Source: Kolteria novifilia (GTDB lineage Bacteria; Planctomycetota; Planctomycetia; Kolteriales; Kolteriaceae). From it: a stretch of DNA of 64,000 nucleotides. The stretch covers positions 3,472,001-3,536,000 of the forward strand of contig CP036279.1 of the NCBI GenBank assembly GCA_007748055.1, read 5' to 3'. Numbering within the stretch: position 1 is the stretch's first letter; the number at the start of each line of letters is the position of its first letter. Shown in pieces: positions 17,074 through 26,025 of this stretch. Both the position numbers and the translations under genes were made by a program. Under the pieces are notes generated by a model. The model was not told the DNA's origin, searched no databases, and saw nothing but the letters and a program-made list of their open reading frames with translations.

Positions 17074-17491
17074 GTCGAACATTTCGCCCGCCACCCATCG
17101 CAACGAGCTCTCCGCCGCCTTCCCGTAGGTCAGGCCATTGCCTGACTCTTGGGCACGGAAAGGCGTTTGCGTCAGGCAAATGCCGGACCTACGGGTTGAT
17201 CTGTTTCTAAGTGTCAAGAGGGTGCCGCCTCCTTGTCAGCCAGTGCCGAGGTACCGGGGTCGAACATGGCCCTGTGGCCCACCATTTCCGGATTCGCCTT
17301 TGCCCAAAGCCGCAATCGCGGCGCCAGCACGTAGCCTGGTACGTCAGTGCCAGGTGCCTGTCATCCCACCAACTCCGAAGCCCCGAAGGGGCGACATCGC
17401 GACCCCGCTGCACCCATTCGCGAATTCTTTTCTTGAATAGTGTTCTTTTGTTCACTATTCTTGTCTCGGGTCTTCATTGCCGAGGCGAGCC
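17074..17491. repeat. Repeat-rich spacer: R4 hairpins, R3 half-copy and R5 segment
   Basis: No gene was seen. Two R4 hairpins (17125-17146 and 17171-17193) lie head to head. A CAGCCAGTG half-copy of R3 is near 17235. From about 17305 to 17400 there is a longer element (R5) with GTAGCCTGGTACGTCAGTGC and GCCCCGAAGGGGC; related sequence is present, inverted, at 25500-25600 and, in part, at 23998-24070 and 25396-25423. Confidence 0.65.
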
Positions 17492-20400
17492 ATGCCCGAA
17501 CTGCCGGATGCGAAACGCGCGGTCCCGATCGTCCGTCCCGTGAGGTCGTCCTGTCAGGCCTTGGGGCCGGCTTATGCCGAGTTGCATGCCAAGTCGAACT
17601 TCTCCTTCCTGGAAGGAGCCTCGCACCCCGACGAACTGGTGAGCCAGGCGGCGCTCTTGGGCTATACCGCGATCGCGGTCACCGATCGCTCGAGCCTCGC
17701 GGGGGTGGTGCGCGCCCATGTCGCGGCTAAGGAGGCGGATCTCCCACTTCTCATCGGGGCCGAGATCACTCCCGCCGATGCCGCCCCGGCCGTCCTCTGG
17801 GCGACCGACCGCGCGGCCTACGGGCGGCTCTGTCAGCTCTTGACCTTGGGACGCCGCCGGGCGCCGAAGGGGGAGTGCGACCTCGCGTGGAATGACCTCG
17901 CCGCGTGGCACGAAGGGCTGCTTGTTGGGGTTCTCACCCCGGCCGAGCACGATCCCCCGGCCGACCACGCCAGGGAGCTGTCGCGCTATCGGGAGCTTTT
18001 TGGCGATCGCTGCCACGCCCTTGCGGAACCTTGGCGCGGCCCCGACGACGAGGGCTATCTCGATCGGATCGCGGCGACGGCCAAGCGGGCCCGGGTTCCG
18101 ATGGTCGCCGCCGGCGATGTCCACTACCACGTCCCCGAACGTCAGGATTTGCACGACTGTCTGGTCGCGATTGGTCAGGGCCTCCCTGTCGCCGAAGCGG
18201 GGGAGTCTCTCTTTCCCAACAGTCAGCGGTACCTTAAAACGCGCGAGCTGATCGCGAGGATCTTCCACCGCTATCCCGACGCGATCGCCCGGACCGTCGA
18301 CGTCGCCTCGCGCTGTCGTTTCTCGCTCGACGAACTGCGTTACGAGTATCCCGAGGAGATGCTCACCGACGAGGCGCTCTCCCCGATGGAGTTCCTCAAG
18401 AGGCTGACGTGGGAGGGAGCGGCGCGGCGTTACCCCGAGGGGATCTCGGACAAGGTCCACCGACTCCTCACGCACGAGTTGGAGCTGATCGAGGACCTCC
18501 ATTACGAGGCGTACTTCCTGACGGTCTGGGACCTGGTTCGCTACGCCCGCTCGCGCGGGATCCTTTGTCAGGGGAGGGGCTCGGCCGCGAACTCCGCCGT
18601 CTGCTACTGCTTGGAAGTCACTTCCGTCGACCCAGCCCGCATCGATCTGCTCTTCGAGCGTTTCGTCAGCCGTGAGCGCGACGAGGCTCCCGACATCGAC
18701 ATCGACTTCGAGCACGAGCGCCGCGAGGAGGTGTTGCAGTACATTTACGAGAAGTACGGCCGTGAGCGGGCCGGCATGGCGGCCGAGGTGATCACCTATC
18801 GACCACGCTCGGCGGTTCGCGATCTCGGCAAGACGCTGGGGTTGTCGCTCGACCGCATCGACACCTTGTCGAAGGCTTTCGATGGTCGCGGCCAGGAGAA
18901 CGAACTCGCCACTTGCTTTCATCGGGCCGGTCTCGATCCCGAGTCGCCGCTCGGCCAACGGCTCCAGCGGCTGGTGGCGGAGATACTCAGCTTCCCGCGT
19001 CATCTCTCGCAGCACGTCGGTGGCATGGTCATGACGCGCGGGCTTTTGTGTGAACTCGTTCCGATCGAGAACGCCGCGATGCCCGATCGCACCGTCATCC
19101 AATGGGATAAGGACGATCTCGACGCGCTGGGCATCCTCAAGGTCGACTGCCTGGGACTCGGGATGCTGACCGCGATCCGCAAGGCCTTCGAGTTGATCGC
19201 CCGGCACGAGGGACGTCAGCTCACGCTCGCCACGGTCCCGCCCGAGGATCCGGCGGTTTACTCGATGATCCAAGAAGCCGACACCATCGGCGTCTTCCAG
19301 GTCGAAAGCCGGGCGCAGATGGCGATGTTGCCGCGTCTGAAGCCGAACTGTTACTACGACCTGGTGGTCGAGGTCGCCATTGTCCGTCCCGGCCCGATCC
19401 AGGGAAACATGGTCCATCCCTATTTGCGTCGTCGGATGGGCGACGAAGAGGTCGACTACCCGAGCGACGCGGTGCGCGACGTTCTGCAAAAGACTCTCGG
19501 TGTCCCGATCTTCCAGGAACAGGCGATGCGCCTGGCGGTTGTCGCGGCCGGCTTCACTCCGGGCGAGGCCGACCAACTGCGCCGCGCGATGGGGGCGTGG
19601 CGCAAGACCGGCGTGATCGATCGCTTTCATCGCAAGCTCGTCGAGGGGATGAAGGCCAACGGCTTCACTCTCGAGTATGCCGAGCGGGTCTTCAACCAGA
19701 TCCGCGGTTTCGGCGAGTACGGCTTTCCCGAATCGCATGCTGCCAGCTTCGCGCTGTTGGTTTACGTCTCGGCCTGGATCAAGCGGCACTACCCGGCGGT
19801 CTTCACCGCGGCACTGCTCAACAGCCAGCCGCTTGGTTTCTACGCTCCCGCCCAGCTCATCCGCGACGCGCGCGACCATGGGGTCGAAGTTCGCCCCATC
19901 GACGTCAACCGTAGTGATTGGGACATGACCCTCGAGTCCAAGGGGCACAAGGAGCAATCGCGTCCTAACCAGGAGCCGCGGGCGCTCCGCCTAGGGCTTG
20001 AGCCGCGAGCGCTCCGCCTAGGGCTTGAGCCGTGGGCGCTCCGCCTAGGGCTTCGCTTGAGCAAAGGTCTTTCGAAGGCACGGATCGAGCAGATGGTGCG
20101 CACCCGAACGGAGCAGGGGCTCTTTCGCTCGCTGAAGGACCTCGGTCGGCGCGGTGGACTCTCGAAGAGGGAGTTGACGCGATTGGCTCGGACCGACGCT
20201 CTCGGATCGCTCAAGCTCGATCGCCGGGCCGGGTTGTGGGAGGCCTTGGCCCAGGGAGAGGAACCGCCCCTCTTCGCGGGCCTTGAGGCGGATAGTGGTC
20301 CGGCCGCGTTGCCTTCCTTGTCGGAGTATGAAGAGGTCGCCGCCGACTACCGGGCGGCGGGGCTTTCGCTGCGTCAACATCCGTTCGGCTTCATCAGGGA

Positions 20401-20740
20401 GCGGCTCAATGATCTCGGCGTCGTTCGCGCCGTCGACCTCAAGACCTATCCCAATAAGAAGCCGGTGCGCGTGGCGGGGTTGGTCTTGATGCGTCAGCAG
20501 CCGGGGACCGCCAAGGGGATTCGTTTCGTGACGCTCGAGGACGAGACCGGGGTGGCGAACCTCGTGGTCTATCTGAAGACGTGGGAGCGTCAGCATCATT
20601 CGGCACGGCGGGCGCCGGCGATGTTGGCCCATGGCATCCTTGAGCGAGAGCAGGGGGTGATCCACGTCATCACCCACACGATCAAGGACGTCTCGTCTCT
20701 CTTGGCCGACGTGCGCGTCAAGTCGCGGGACTATCGCTAG
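17492..20740 (+). CDS. dnaE2: Error-prone DNA polymerase III alpha subunit (DnaE2/ImuC type)
   Basis: A 1082-residue C-family DNA polymerase. The N-terminus is a PHP domain (ELHAKSNFSFLEGASHPDEL), the palm carries the three catalytic Asp in PDIDIDF (D401, D403, D405), and the family blocks RGSAANSAVCYCL, SQHVGGMVMT, GIFQVESRAQMAML-type (here GVFQVESRAQMAML), ARGPIQGNMVHPY-type (here VRPGPIQGNMVHPY) and GFPESHAASFALLVY are present. The C-terminal part has an OB-fold (RVAGLVLMRQQPGTAKGI). This class makes translesion, SOS-mutagenic DNA synthesis with ImuA/ImuB; neither is near. Residues 828-854 are three tandem copies of a 9-residue unit. ATG 17492 with GAGGCGAG upstream is preferred over TTG 17477. 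Confidence 0.95.
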   Translation: MPELPDAKRAVPIVRPVRSSCQALGPAYAELHAKSNFSFLEGASHPDELVSQAALLGYTAIAVTDRSSLAGVVRAHVAAKEADLPLLIGAEITPADAAPAVLWATDRAAYGRLCQLLTLGRRRAPKGECDLAWNDLAAWHEGLLVGVLTPAEHDPPADHARELSRYRELFGDRCHALAEPWRGPDDEGYLDRIAATAKRARVPMVAAGDVHYHVPERQDLHDCLVAIGQGLPVAEAGESLFPNSQRYLKTRELIARIFHRYPDAIARTVDVASRCRFSLDELRYEYPEEMLTDEALSPMEFLKRLTWEGAARRYPEGISDKVHRLLTHELELIEDLHYEAYFLTVWDLVRYARSRGILCQGRGSAANSAVCYCLEVTSVDPARIDLLFERFVSRERDEAPDIDIDFEHERREEVLQYIYEKYGRERAGMAAEVITYRPRSAVRDLGKTLGLSLDRIDTLSKAFDGRGQENELATCFHRAGLDPESPLGQRLQRLVAEILSFPRHLSQHVGGMVMTRGLLCELVPIENAAMPDRTVIQWDKDDLDALGILKVDCLGLGMLTAIRKAFELIARHEGRQLTLATVPPEDPAVYSMIQEADTIGVFQVESRAQMAMLPRLKPNCYYDLVVEVAIVRPGPIQGNMVHPYLRRRMGDEEVDYPSDAVRDVLQKTLGVPIFQEQAMRLAVVAAGFTPGEADQLRRAMGAWRKTGVIDRFHRKLVEGMKANGFTLEYAERVFNQIRGFGEYGFPESHAASFALLVYVSAWIKRHYPAVFTAALLNSQPLGFYAPAQLIRDARDHGVEVRPIDVNRSDWDMTLESKGHKEQSRPNQEPRALRLGLEPRALRLGLEPWALRLGLRLSKGLSKARIEQMVRTRTEQGLFRSLKDLGRRGGLSKRELTRLARTDALGSLKLDRRAGLWEALAQGEEPPLFAGLEADSGPAALPSLSEYEEVAADYRAAGLSLRQHPFGFIRERLNDLGVVRAVDLKTYPNKKPVRVAGLVLMRQQPGTAKGIRFVTLEDETGVANLVVYLKTWERQHHSARRAPAMLAHGILEREQGVIHVITHTIKDVSSLLADVRVKSRDYR
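19973..20053 (+). repeat. In-frame 27-bp triplication inside dnaE2
   Basis: Three tandem 27-bp units at 19973-19999, 20000-20026 and 20027-20053 encode EPRALRLGL, EPRALRLGL and EPWALRLGL. The motif ALRLGLR is itself the conserved DnaE2 sequence at this place, so the array seems to be a local expansion of the native codons. The reading frame continues normally afterwards (RLSKGLSKARIEQM). Confidence 0.85.
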
Positions 20741-20843
20741 CCGCCTCGGTCCAACTACGATTCAGGGTGCCACTGGCTGCTCGTCAGCCAGTGCCAAAAG
20801 GTTCGGGCGAGACCAACACAGCCATCAAGTTGGAACAGTACCC

Positions 20844-20905
20844 TAGCAGCCGTTGATCTATTCGATGCCGGCTACGAGCGGCCCTCTTAAATCAACGGAC
20901 TGTTA
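20844..20905. repeat. R1 element copy B: internally deleted (62 bp)
   Basis: Has the R1 left end (TAGCAGC-CGTTGATCTATTC), a short piece of interior (GGCTACGAGCGGCCCTCTTA) and the right end (ATCAACGGACTGTTA), but lacks about 100 bp of the middle. Both ends are bounded by TA. The right TA is part of the TAA stop codon of cheV. Just upstream at 20768-20795 is an R3 hairpin (CACTGGCTG-CTCGT-CAGCCAGTG). Confidence 0.75.
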
Positions 20906-21892
20906 GCCGCTTCGTGCGGGCATGCTCGAGGTTGCTCGAGCCTCTTCCTCGGCGACTCTTCCCGAAAGCAAGTCGTCCAGGATGGTGACGACGTGAAAAA
21001 GCTCCGGCTTGCTGATCTGCATCGTGGCCCCGACCGACTTGCCCTTCTTGAGGTTGTCGGGAGTGATCAACGACGAGAAGATGATGATCGGCAGCCCGCC
21101 AAGCACCGGATGTTCGCGCACCCGCTTGGTCAGGTGCAAGCCATCCATTCGCGGCATCTCGATGTCGGCGATGACGACGTCGATGCGGTCGGACAGCGTT
21201 TCCGGGCCATCGGCGGCCTGGGCCTCGAGCCACTCCCACAACGAGAGCCCGTTGTTGAAGATCACCACGTTCTCGTAACCCGCCGTCGTGAGCGTGTCCG
21301 AGATGAGTTGTTGGACGGTGACGGAGTCCTCGGCGATCGCGATGTGACGCCCCTGGCGATGGCCCGCGTCGGTGACGGGAGTGATTTCGGGACGCAGCCC
21401 GGAGAACGCGTGAATCCGGTCGACGATCATCTCGAAGTCGAGCATTGGCGTGATGACGTCATCGATTCGCGTGACCGCGGTGATTGGCGTGTCGGAAAAC
21501 TCCGGAATGCTTGGCAACGGCTCGATGTGATCCCAGGAAACGCGGTAAATCCGCCGCACGTCGTCGACGCGAAACGAGTTGAGCACACTGTTGAACTCGG
21601 TGACGACAATGCGGGAGTCCTTGGGCGCGACGCTCGACTCCATCCCGAGAAAGCGTGCTAGATTGATGAGGGGAATCACGCGATCGCGAAGCCGGAACGC
21701 TCCTTCGACCGACTCGTGACTCGACGGCATGCGATGAACCGTCGGCGGCGAAATCACCTCGCGGACCTTGGCGACGTTGATCCCGTACGGTCTTCCATCG
21801 AGGCTGAAGACGAGGACCTCGAGCTCGTTGGTCCCCGCCTCGAGCAAGATGTCCTTTTCCAGGAGCATTTGCTTGACATCAAAACTTCGCAT
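20903..21892 (-). CDS. cheV: CheV-type chemotaxis coupling protein (CheW domain plus receiver)
   Basis: A 329-residue cytoplasmic protein with a CheW domain (about residues 22-165: VLVFSLDGRPYGINVAKVRE, IPLINLARFLG) followed by a response receiver (about 183-310: IAIAEDSVTVQQL, phosphoacceptor D243 in IADIEMPRMDG, and ISKPELF for the Lys). CheV links receptors to CheA and can be phosphorylated to adjust coupling. It lies about 28 kb from the chemosensory operon at 49-61 kb, so it may serve that or another array. It is divergent from parB. The stop codon is made by the end of R1 copy B. Confidence 0.92.
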   Translation of the reverse strand: MRSFDVKQMLLEKDILLEAGTNELEVLVFSLDGRPYGINVAKVREVISPPTVHRMPSSHESVEGAFRLRDRVIPLINLARFLGMESSVAPKDSRIVVTEFNSVLNSFRVDDVRRIYRVSWDHIEPLPSIPEFSDTPITAVTRIDDVITPMLDFEMIVDRIHAFSGLRPEITPVTDAGHRQGRHIAIAEDSVTVQQLISDTLTTAGYENVVIFNNGLSLWEWLEAQAADGPETLSDRIDVVIADIEMPRMDGLHLTKRVREHPVLGGLPIIIFSSLITPDNLKKGKSVGATMQISKPELFHVVTILDDLLSGRVAEEEARATSSMPARSG

Positions 21893-22292
21893 GCTCCAGG
21901 TTCCCCAGGTGGTTCGAGATGATTGATACAGTCATAGTATAATACGTCATTTTGGCGATGGAGGCCGTCGCACCGATCTTTCCGACGGGAGCGATTGTCG
22001 GCTTCCTCCCTAGAGGAACCTCGGGCAAGCCGCCCGATTTGGTTCAAGTTCCTGCCAATCTTCGCTCGAATTTGCTTCTTTTCGCAACTCTCTCCATGTC
22101 CTCGCCGGGAAAGCCGATACATTTGGACGGCCCCTCGCTTTTGTGCCGATTGCCGGGCGAGATTCGGTGATATCAGTTCCGCGAGGGCGCCGATCAAACA
22201 GGGGAAGGGATTCCCCGCGGCAAAGGAGTGCGGCGGGTCGTGATTGCTGGCGCCGGCTCCGACGCCCTAAAATGCACGTAGAGGATGCACGG
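21893..22292. promoter_or_regulatory. Divergent promoter region between cheV and parB
   Basis: 400 bp between divergent genes. An A+T-rich patch at about 21923-21950 includes TTGATA and TATAAT on the plus strand, but they are only 9 bp apart, too close for a normal sigma-70 promoter. No specific operator was identified and the frame upstream of parB shows no protein features. Confidence 0.3.
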
Positions 22293-23234
22293 ATGGTCCG
22301 CAAAACACTGGGACGAGGCTTGCAGTCATTGTTGGGATTCGACGAAGACGTTGATCCCGAGGCTCTCGGGGAAGACGTCGTGACCGAGTCGGCCGGGGAG
22401 ATGCGCTACATCCCCCTCGACCAAATCGACGGGTCGCCCTACCAACCGCGGCGCGACTTCTCCGACGGCGAGATGGCCGCGCTCTCTCAGAGCATCCGCG
22501 AGCATGGCGTCGTCCAACCGATCGTCGTCCGCCCCGTCGGCGACGGCCGCTTCCAACTCATCGCCGGCGAACGCCGCCTGCGGGCCGCCCGCATGGCCGA
22601 GCACGCCGAGATCCCCGCCCGCGTTGTTGCGATCAACGACCAGCAGGCCTCCGAAGTCGGGCTCATCGAGAACTTGCAGCGGCAAGACCTCAACCCGATG
22701 GAAAAGGCCGAAGCCTTCCAAGCTTACGTCCAGCAGTTCGGCACCACCCACGAGGAACTCGCCGGGCACCTCGGCGTCGATCGCTCAACAGTCACTAACC
22801 TCTTGCGACTCCTTGAGTTACCTCCCGTCGTCCAGGACGCGGTCCGCAACGCCAAGATCAGCTTCGGCCACGCCCGCGCCATCCTCGGCATCAACGACCC
22901 CGTCGAGCAGATCGCCATCTACCAAGAGGTGATCGACGAGGCCCTCTCGGTCCGTAAGACCGAGGCGTTGGTGCGTCAACGGCGGATGGTCCCCAAGGAC
23001 GAGGAGGTCCACGACGGGGAAGTGATTCAACCCGAGGAGCAGCCGCAAGAGGAAGCCACGGGCAAGTCCAATCACATCCTCTCACTGGAAAACGACTTGC
23101 GTCAACGTCTCGGCACCAAGGTCGAGATCCAAAGCAAGGGCCAGGACAAAGGCAAGATCGTCCTGCACTTCGAGACCAACGACGACTTCGAGCGGCTGAT
23201 GGGACAACTCGGCAGCCACAGCCACGCTCAGTAA
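22293..23234 (+). CDS. parB: ParB/Spo0J-family chromosome partitioning protein
   Basis: A 313-residue DNA-binding CTPase that binds parS and spreads to help origin segregation. N-terminal RKTLGRGLQSLLG is the usual opening; the ParB domain has IPLDQIDGSPYQPRRDF, SIREHGVVQPIVVRP, the CTP/arginine patch GERRLRAARMA (residues 92-102) and IENLQRQDLNPMEKAEAF. The helix-turn-helix is about 154-175 (HEELAGHLGVDRSTVTNLL). The C-terminal 50 residues form the dimerisation domain. The frame is open to 22143, but ATG 22293 has GAGG upstream and matches family starts. No parA is adjacent, which is unusual because parA usually lies just upstream. Confidence 0.93.
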   Translation: MVRKTLGRGLQSLLGFDEDVDPEALGEDVVTESAGEMRYIPLDQIDGSPYQPRRDFSDGEMAALSQSIREHGVVQPIVVRPVGDGRFQLIAGERRLRAARMAEHAEIPARVVAINDQQASEVGLIENLQRQDLNPMEKAEAFQAYVQQFGTTHEELAGHLGVDRSTVTNLLRLLELPPVVQDAVRNAKISFGHARAILGINDPVEQIAIYQEVIDEALSVRKTEALVRQRRMVPKDEEVHDGEVIQPEEQPQEEATGKSNHILSLENDLRQRLGTKVEIQSKGQDKGKIVLHFETNDDFERLMGQLGSHSHAQ

Positions 23235-24115
23235 CGACGGATGCCCCGGCTAATGAGGTGACTCCGCGCGTCGCTTTGCCTTGGGTGCCATGCACCACGC
23301 TTGTGTGGGCATGCAATTGGGCACCACGCTTGTGTGGGCATGCAATTGGGCACCACGCTTGTGTGGGCATGCAATTGGGCACCACGCTTGTGTGGGCATG
23401 CAATTGGGCACCACGCTTGTGTGGGCATGCAATTGGGCACCACGCTTGTGTGGGCATGCAATTGGGCACCACGCTTGTGTGGGCATGCTTCAGATCCCAA
23501 ACAGGCGGAGAGCGACCGGAATCTGTCGCGAGTCTACCCCGTGGGCCGGGGCCGTTGGAAGGGCTACCCCGGACTTTCTGCCGGCCACGTTTCCCCCTTT
23601 CATCACGGCTGAAACCGGACCCCGTTGTAGCGCTTCCTTTCGCATCATTTCGGCACCTTTTTGGATGAAAACGGGCGCTTTTTTGATGAGATCGGCGTCG
23701 TTTCGGTCCGAATATGAGTCCTTTTCCGCGCGATTCACGCTCCTCTTCGATCCCTTCCTTGATGGGCACTCGGCGAATTTCCTACGCGAATCACTCCCTT
23801 TGATGGTACAAGATGAGTAAGTCGTCCCCGTCGCCGACGCGGCCGTCCGCACGTCTTCCGTTTGGTTCGCGCCCATCGACTGTCATCTGGGAGTCACCAT
23901 GCTCGCGAGTCTTGGATCGGTCACGCACTCAGTTCTCGGCCTCCGTCGACAGCGGTTCGTTCCCCATATTTCCAAGTCCCGTGAGCGAGGGCCTCGCGTC
24001 GCCTGGTGGCGTCGGCCCCAGGAAGCGTGCTTCAGGTCTCGGAGGTCGTCGGGTGACAGATACCTGGCACTATTAAGCCAAGGGAATTGGAAGCAAAAGG
24101 AGGGGAGGAGCATCG
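23235..24115. other. Long noncoding spacer after parB (29-bp array plus degenerate sequence)
   Basis: The first part holds the tandem array at 23286-23488. From 23489 to 24115 there is no convincing gene: ORFs on either strand lack start signals and family features. A stretch at 23998-24070 (GCCTGGTGGCGTCGGCCCCAG) belongs to repeat family R5. Confidence 0.5.
23286..23488. repeat. Tandem array, seven copies of a 29-bp hairpin unit (array 1)
   Basis: Seven direct copies with 29-bp period; six of them are identical and the first differs slightly where it joins the flank (GGGTGCCATGCACCACGC). Each unit contains CCACGCTTGTGTGGGCATGC. The flank and the unit match the hairpin of repeat family R2, so this is a tandem amplification within an R2-type sequence. 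There are no unique spacers, so it is not a CRISPR array. Because 29 is not a multiple of three, several reading frames stay open across it and give spurious ORFs. Confidence 0.9.
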
Positions 24116-25315
24116 ATGTCAATGGTGATGGGACGTTTCGCGTTCTCGTTGGTGGTGTCGTTGGTGATTCTCGGTGTGGTGCTCCTTGCCGCATGTTGGC
24201 AAGGGAAGTGGCGCCCATTCTGGGTCGCTCTCGGGGAACTAGGCGTGTTGTCGGTGTTGTGGGGATTCGGGCCTGACGTGAGGCTCTTTGCCGTTTCCCT
24301 CGTGATCGTCACTGGGTTACACGCGGGGCTGGGATGGCGCCTTCGCGTTCTGGCTCCCGTTTCCGTCATGGTGTTGGTCGGTTGCTTCGCCTATCAGGGC
24401 TTCGTGGTCAGTCGTCGGCTGGAAGCTCTCGCGGCGTCGAGAAGGACCTTTCCCCTCGTGTCGGTGTCGGAGCGACTCGCGTACGAGCGTGAGACGTCCG
24501 ATTTGCCGAAGGATCAGACTTGGCTGCAACTGTCGATGGGAATGAGACGCCGAATCAGTGACCTCGAACGGCGTACGCGGCGCGAGTCGGACAAGACTTT
24601 CTATTTCTATTGGCTTCACGATCGCGCTGCGGAGCACTTCATCCTTAGCGAGGGTTTTGGTGTCACGCGGATGGGGCCATTCAAGCGAGCGTTTCGGAAG
24701 GGACTCCCCCTTGCGCCGAACAAGGACTCCAAGCCAATGAGCTTGCCGGAACCCGAGTCGCCCGAGCGTCCCTATTCGCCCGATACCGCCGACGATTTTG
24801 CGGCTGACCTCGCGGAATCGACGCTGTTCCAACTTCATCAAGATGGCGTCTTCGACTTCGTCGAACCTAACAGTCTCGGCTATGCTGAGAACCGCGACCA
24901 TGTCGTTGGCTTCGAGCCCCATCACTTTCGCGAGGTTCCCAAGGTAGGGAAGTCGTTCACCGCCTCGGCTCGGAACTGGGTGCTGACGCGTCTCGAACTG
25001 GTGAGCCTACTCAAAGGAGATGAACCGAGCGTCTATGTGACCAAGCACCTTCCGCGGATGGACGATCTTGTCGATGCGCCTCGGCGTCCGCTCGATGCGT
25101 TCGAGACGGAGGCGTTGGACAAGCTACGCTTCGAAGAGGACCTGGTCGTCGAGGAAACGGAGTCATCGGTTCGCATGCTCGGTTCCTTGCGAGCAGGCGA
25201 AAACTGCCTCAAGTGTCATCACGGCCGCCGAGGCGATCTGCTCGGAGCCTTCTCCTACGAACTGCGGCGCAAGCGGCCGGTGGTGGTCGAGAGCGAAGAG
25301 ACGCCGTCGACGTGA
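24116..25315 (+). CDS. Membrane protein with C-terminal c-type heme motif, function unknown
   Basis: A 399-residue protein. Residues about 1-100 contain three hydrophobic segments (7-27, 35-65 and 75-92), consistent with membrane helices. The middle (about 105-340) is hydrophilic, with WLHDRAAEHFILSEGFGV. Near the C-terminus, GENCLKCHHGRRGDLLGAFS contains CxxCH (CLKCH), the covalent heme c site, and resembles the end of DUF3365/Tll0287-like heme sensors. A redox or small-ligand sensing role, or electron transfer at the membrane, is plausible. AGGGGAGGAG precedes ATG 24116. It stands alone between two repeat regions. Confidence 0.7.
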   Translation: MSMVMGRFAFSLVVSLVILGVVLLAACWQGKWRPFWVALGELGVLSVLWGFGPDVRLFAVSLVIVTGLHAGLGWRLRVLAPVSVMVLVGCFAYQGFVVSRRLEALAASRRTFPLVSVSERLAYERETSDLPKDQTWLQLSMGMRRRISDLERRTRRESDKTFYFYWLHDRAAEHFILSEGFGVTRMGPFKRAFRKGLPLAPNKDSKPMSLPEPESPERPYSPDTADDFAADLAESTLFQLHQDGVFDFVEPNSLGYAENRDHVVGFEPHHFREVPKVGKSFTASARNWVLTRLELVSLLKGDEPSVYVTKHLPRMDDLVDAPRRPLDAFETEALDKLRFEEDLVVEETESSVRMLGSLRAGENCLKCHHGRRGDLLGAFSYELRRKRPVVVESEETPST

Positions 25316-26025
25316 GTGGGCGGCTGTTGGAAGAAGACGGGACGTGGAGGCAGGAAACCACCCATTGCCCAAAGTCGCGAAGCGACGGTATCACGTAGCC
25401 TGGTGGCGTCAGCCCCAGGTCCGAGGCGACATTGCATCTCGAAGTCGCGAAGCGACGGCATCGGGACAGGCCGTTCGATGGGTGCCGCCCCTTCGGGGCT
25501 TAGATGATGTACGGTGACGATTACCTGGCACTCACGTACCAGGCTACGCGATGCCGCCGCGTTTGCGGCTCCGGAGAGCAGGGCGACGAGTTCGGAAAGC
25601 TGTCGTTTGGCAATCCTAGTGGGCCAAGGGCCCACCGTACTTTCGGAAGTGTGACTCCGACGGCATGCCCACGCAAGCGTGGATTCCCATTGCATGCCCA
25701 CGCAAGCGTGGATTCCCATTGCATGCCCACGCAAGCGTGGATTCCCATTGCATGCCCACGCAAGCGTGGATTCCCATTGCATGCCCACGCAAGCGTGGAT
25801 TCCCATTGCATGCCCACGCAAGCGTGGAGCATGGCACCCGAGGCAGAACGGTTAACACGAACCGATGGTGGGTCAAGACTCGCTGCTGGTGGGCCACAGG
25901 CCGACCGTACTTGCTGCCACAGGTCCACCCGGCTTGCCGGGTGGCGCGTCTCGAATAGTTCCCCCGTCCGCTAGCTCATATCAAAAGCTCCTGGAACCAA
26001 GGGATGGCGGAGGGGAGCGGACCGG
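25316..26025. other. Long noncoding spacer (R5 segments plus 29-bp array 2)
   Basis: No gene is supported. The first part (25375-25610) contains two R5 segments (AGTCGCGAAGCGACGG twice, GTAGCCTGGTGGCGTCAGCC, and an inverted TGGCACTCACGTACCAGGCT). Array 2 follows at 25663-25830. Near 25615-25640 and 25885-25910 are GGGCC...GGCCC motifs (GGGCCAAGGGCCCACCGTA and GTGGGCCACAGGCC). Confidence 0.6.
25663..25830. repeat. Tandem array, six copies of a 29-bp hairpin unit (array 2)
   Basis: Six direct copies with 29-bp period, each containing GCATGCCCACGCAAGCGTGG. Reverse complementing shows that the unit is homologous to array 1, with differences at a few fixed positions shared by all copies of this locus. 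The right flank (GAGCATGGCACCCGAGGC) corresponds, inverted, to the left flank of array 1. Each array is thus internally homogenised and locus specific. Confidence 0.9.

Noticed and set aside
17474-19957. 827-residue minus-strand ORF opposite dnaE2
   Set aside because: Shadow of a G+C-rich coding gene; the plus strand encodes a full DnaE2 with all motifs.
21923-21943. TTGATA and TATAAT as a sigma-70 promoter
   Set aside because: The spacing is 9 bp rather than about 17 bp.
22891-23876. Long ORFs across array 1 (for example 292 and 128 residues, minus)
   Set aside because: They are open only because the 29-bp unit lacks stop codons in several frames; the same occurs on both strands and there is no start signal or family similarity.
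23286-25830. Possible CRISPR arrays with 29-bp repeats
   Set aside because: Units are directly adjacent without unique spacers, the whole period is conserved, and no cas gene is near.
25255-25974. ORFs across array 2 in several frames
   Set aside because: Same artefact as in array 1; the translations are repeats of the unit only.
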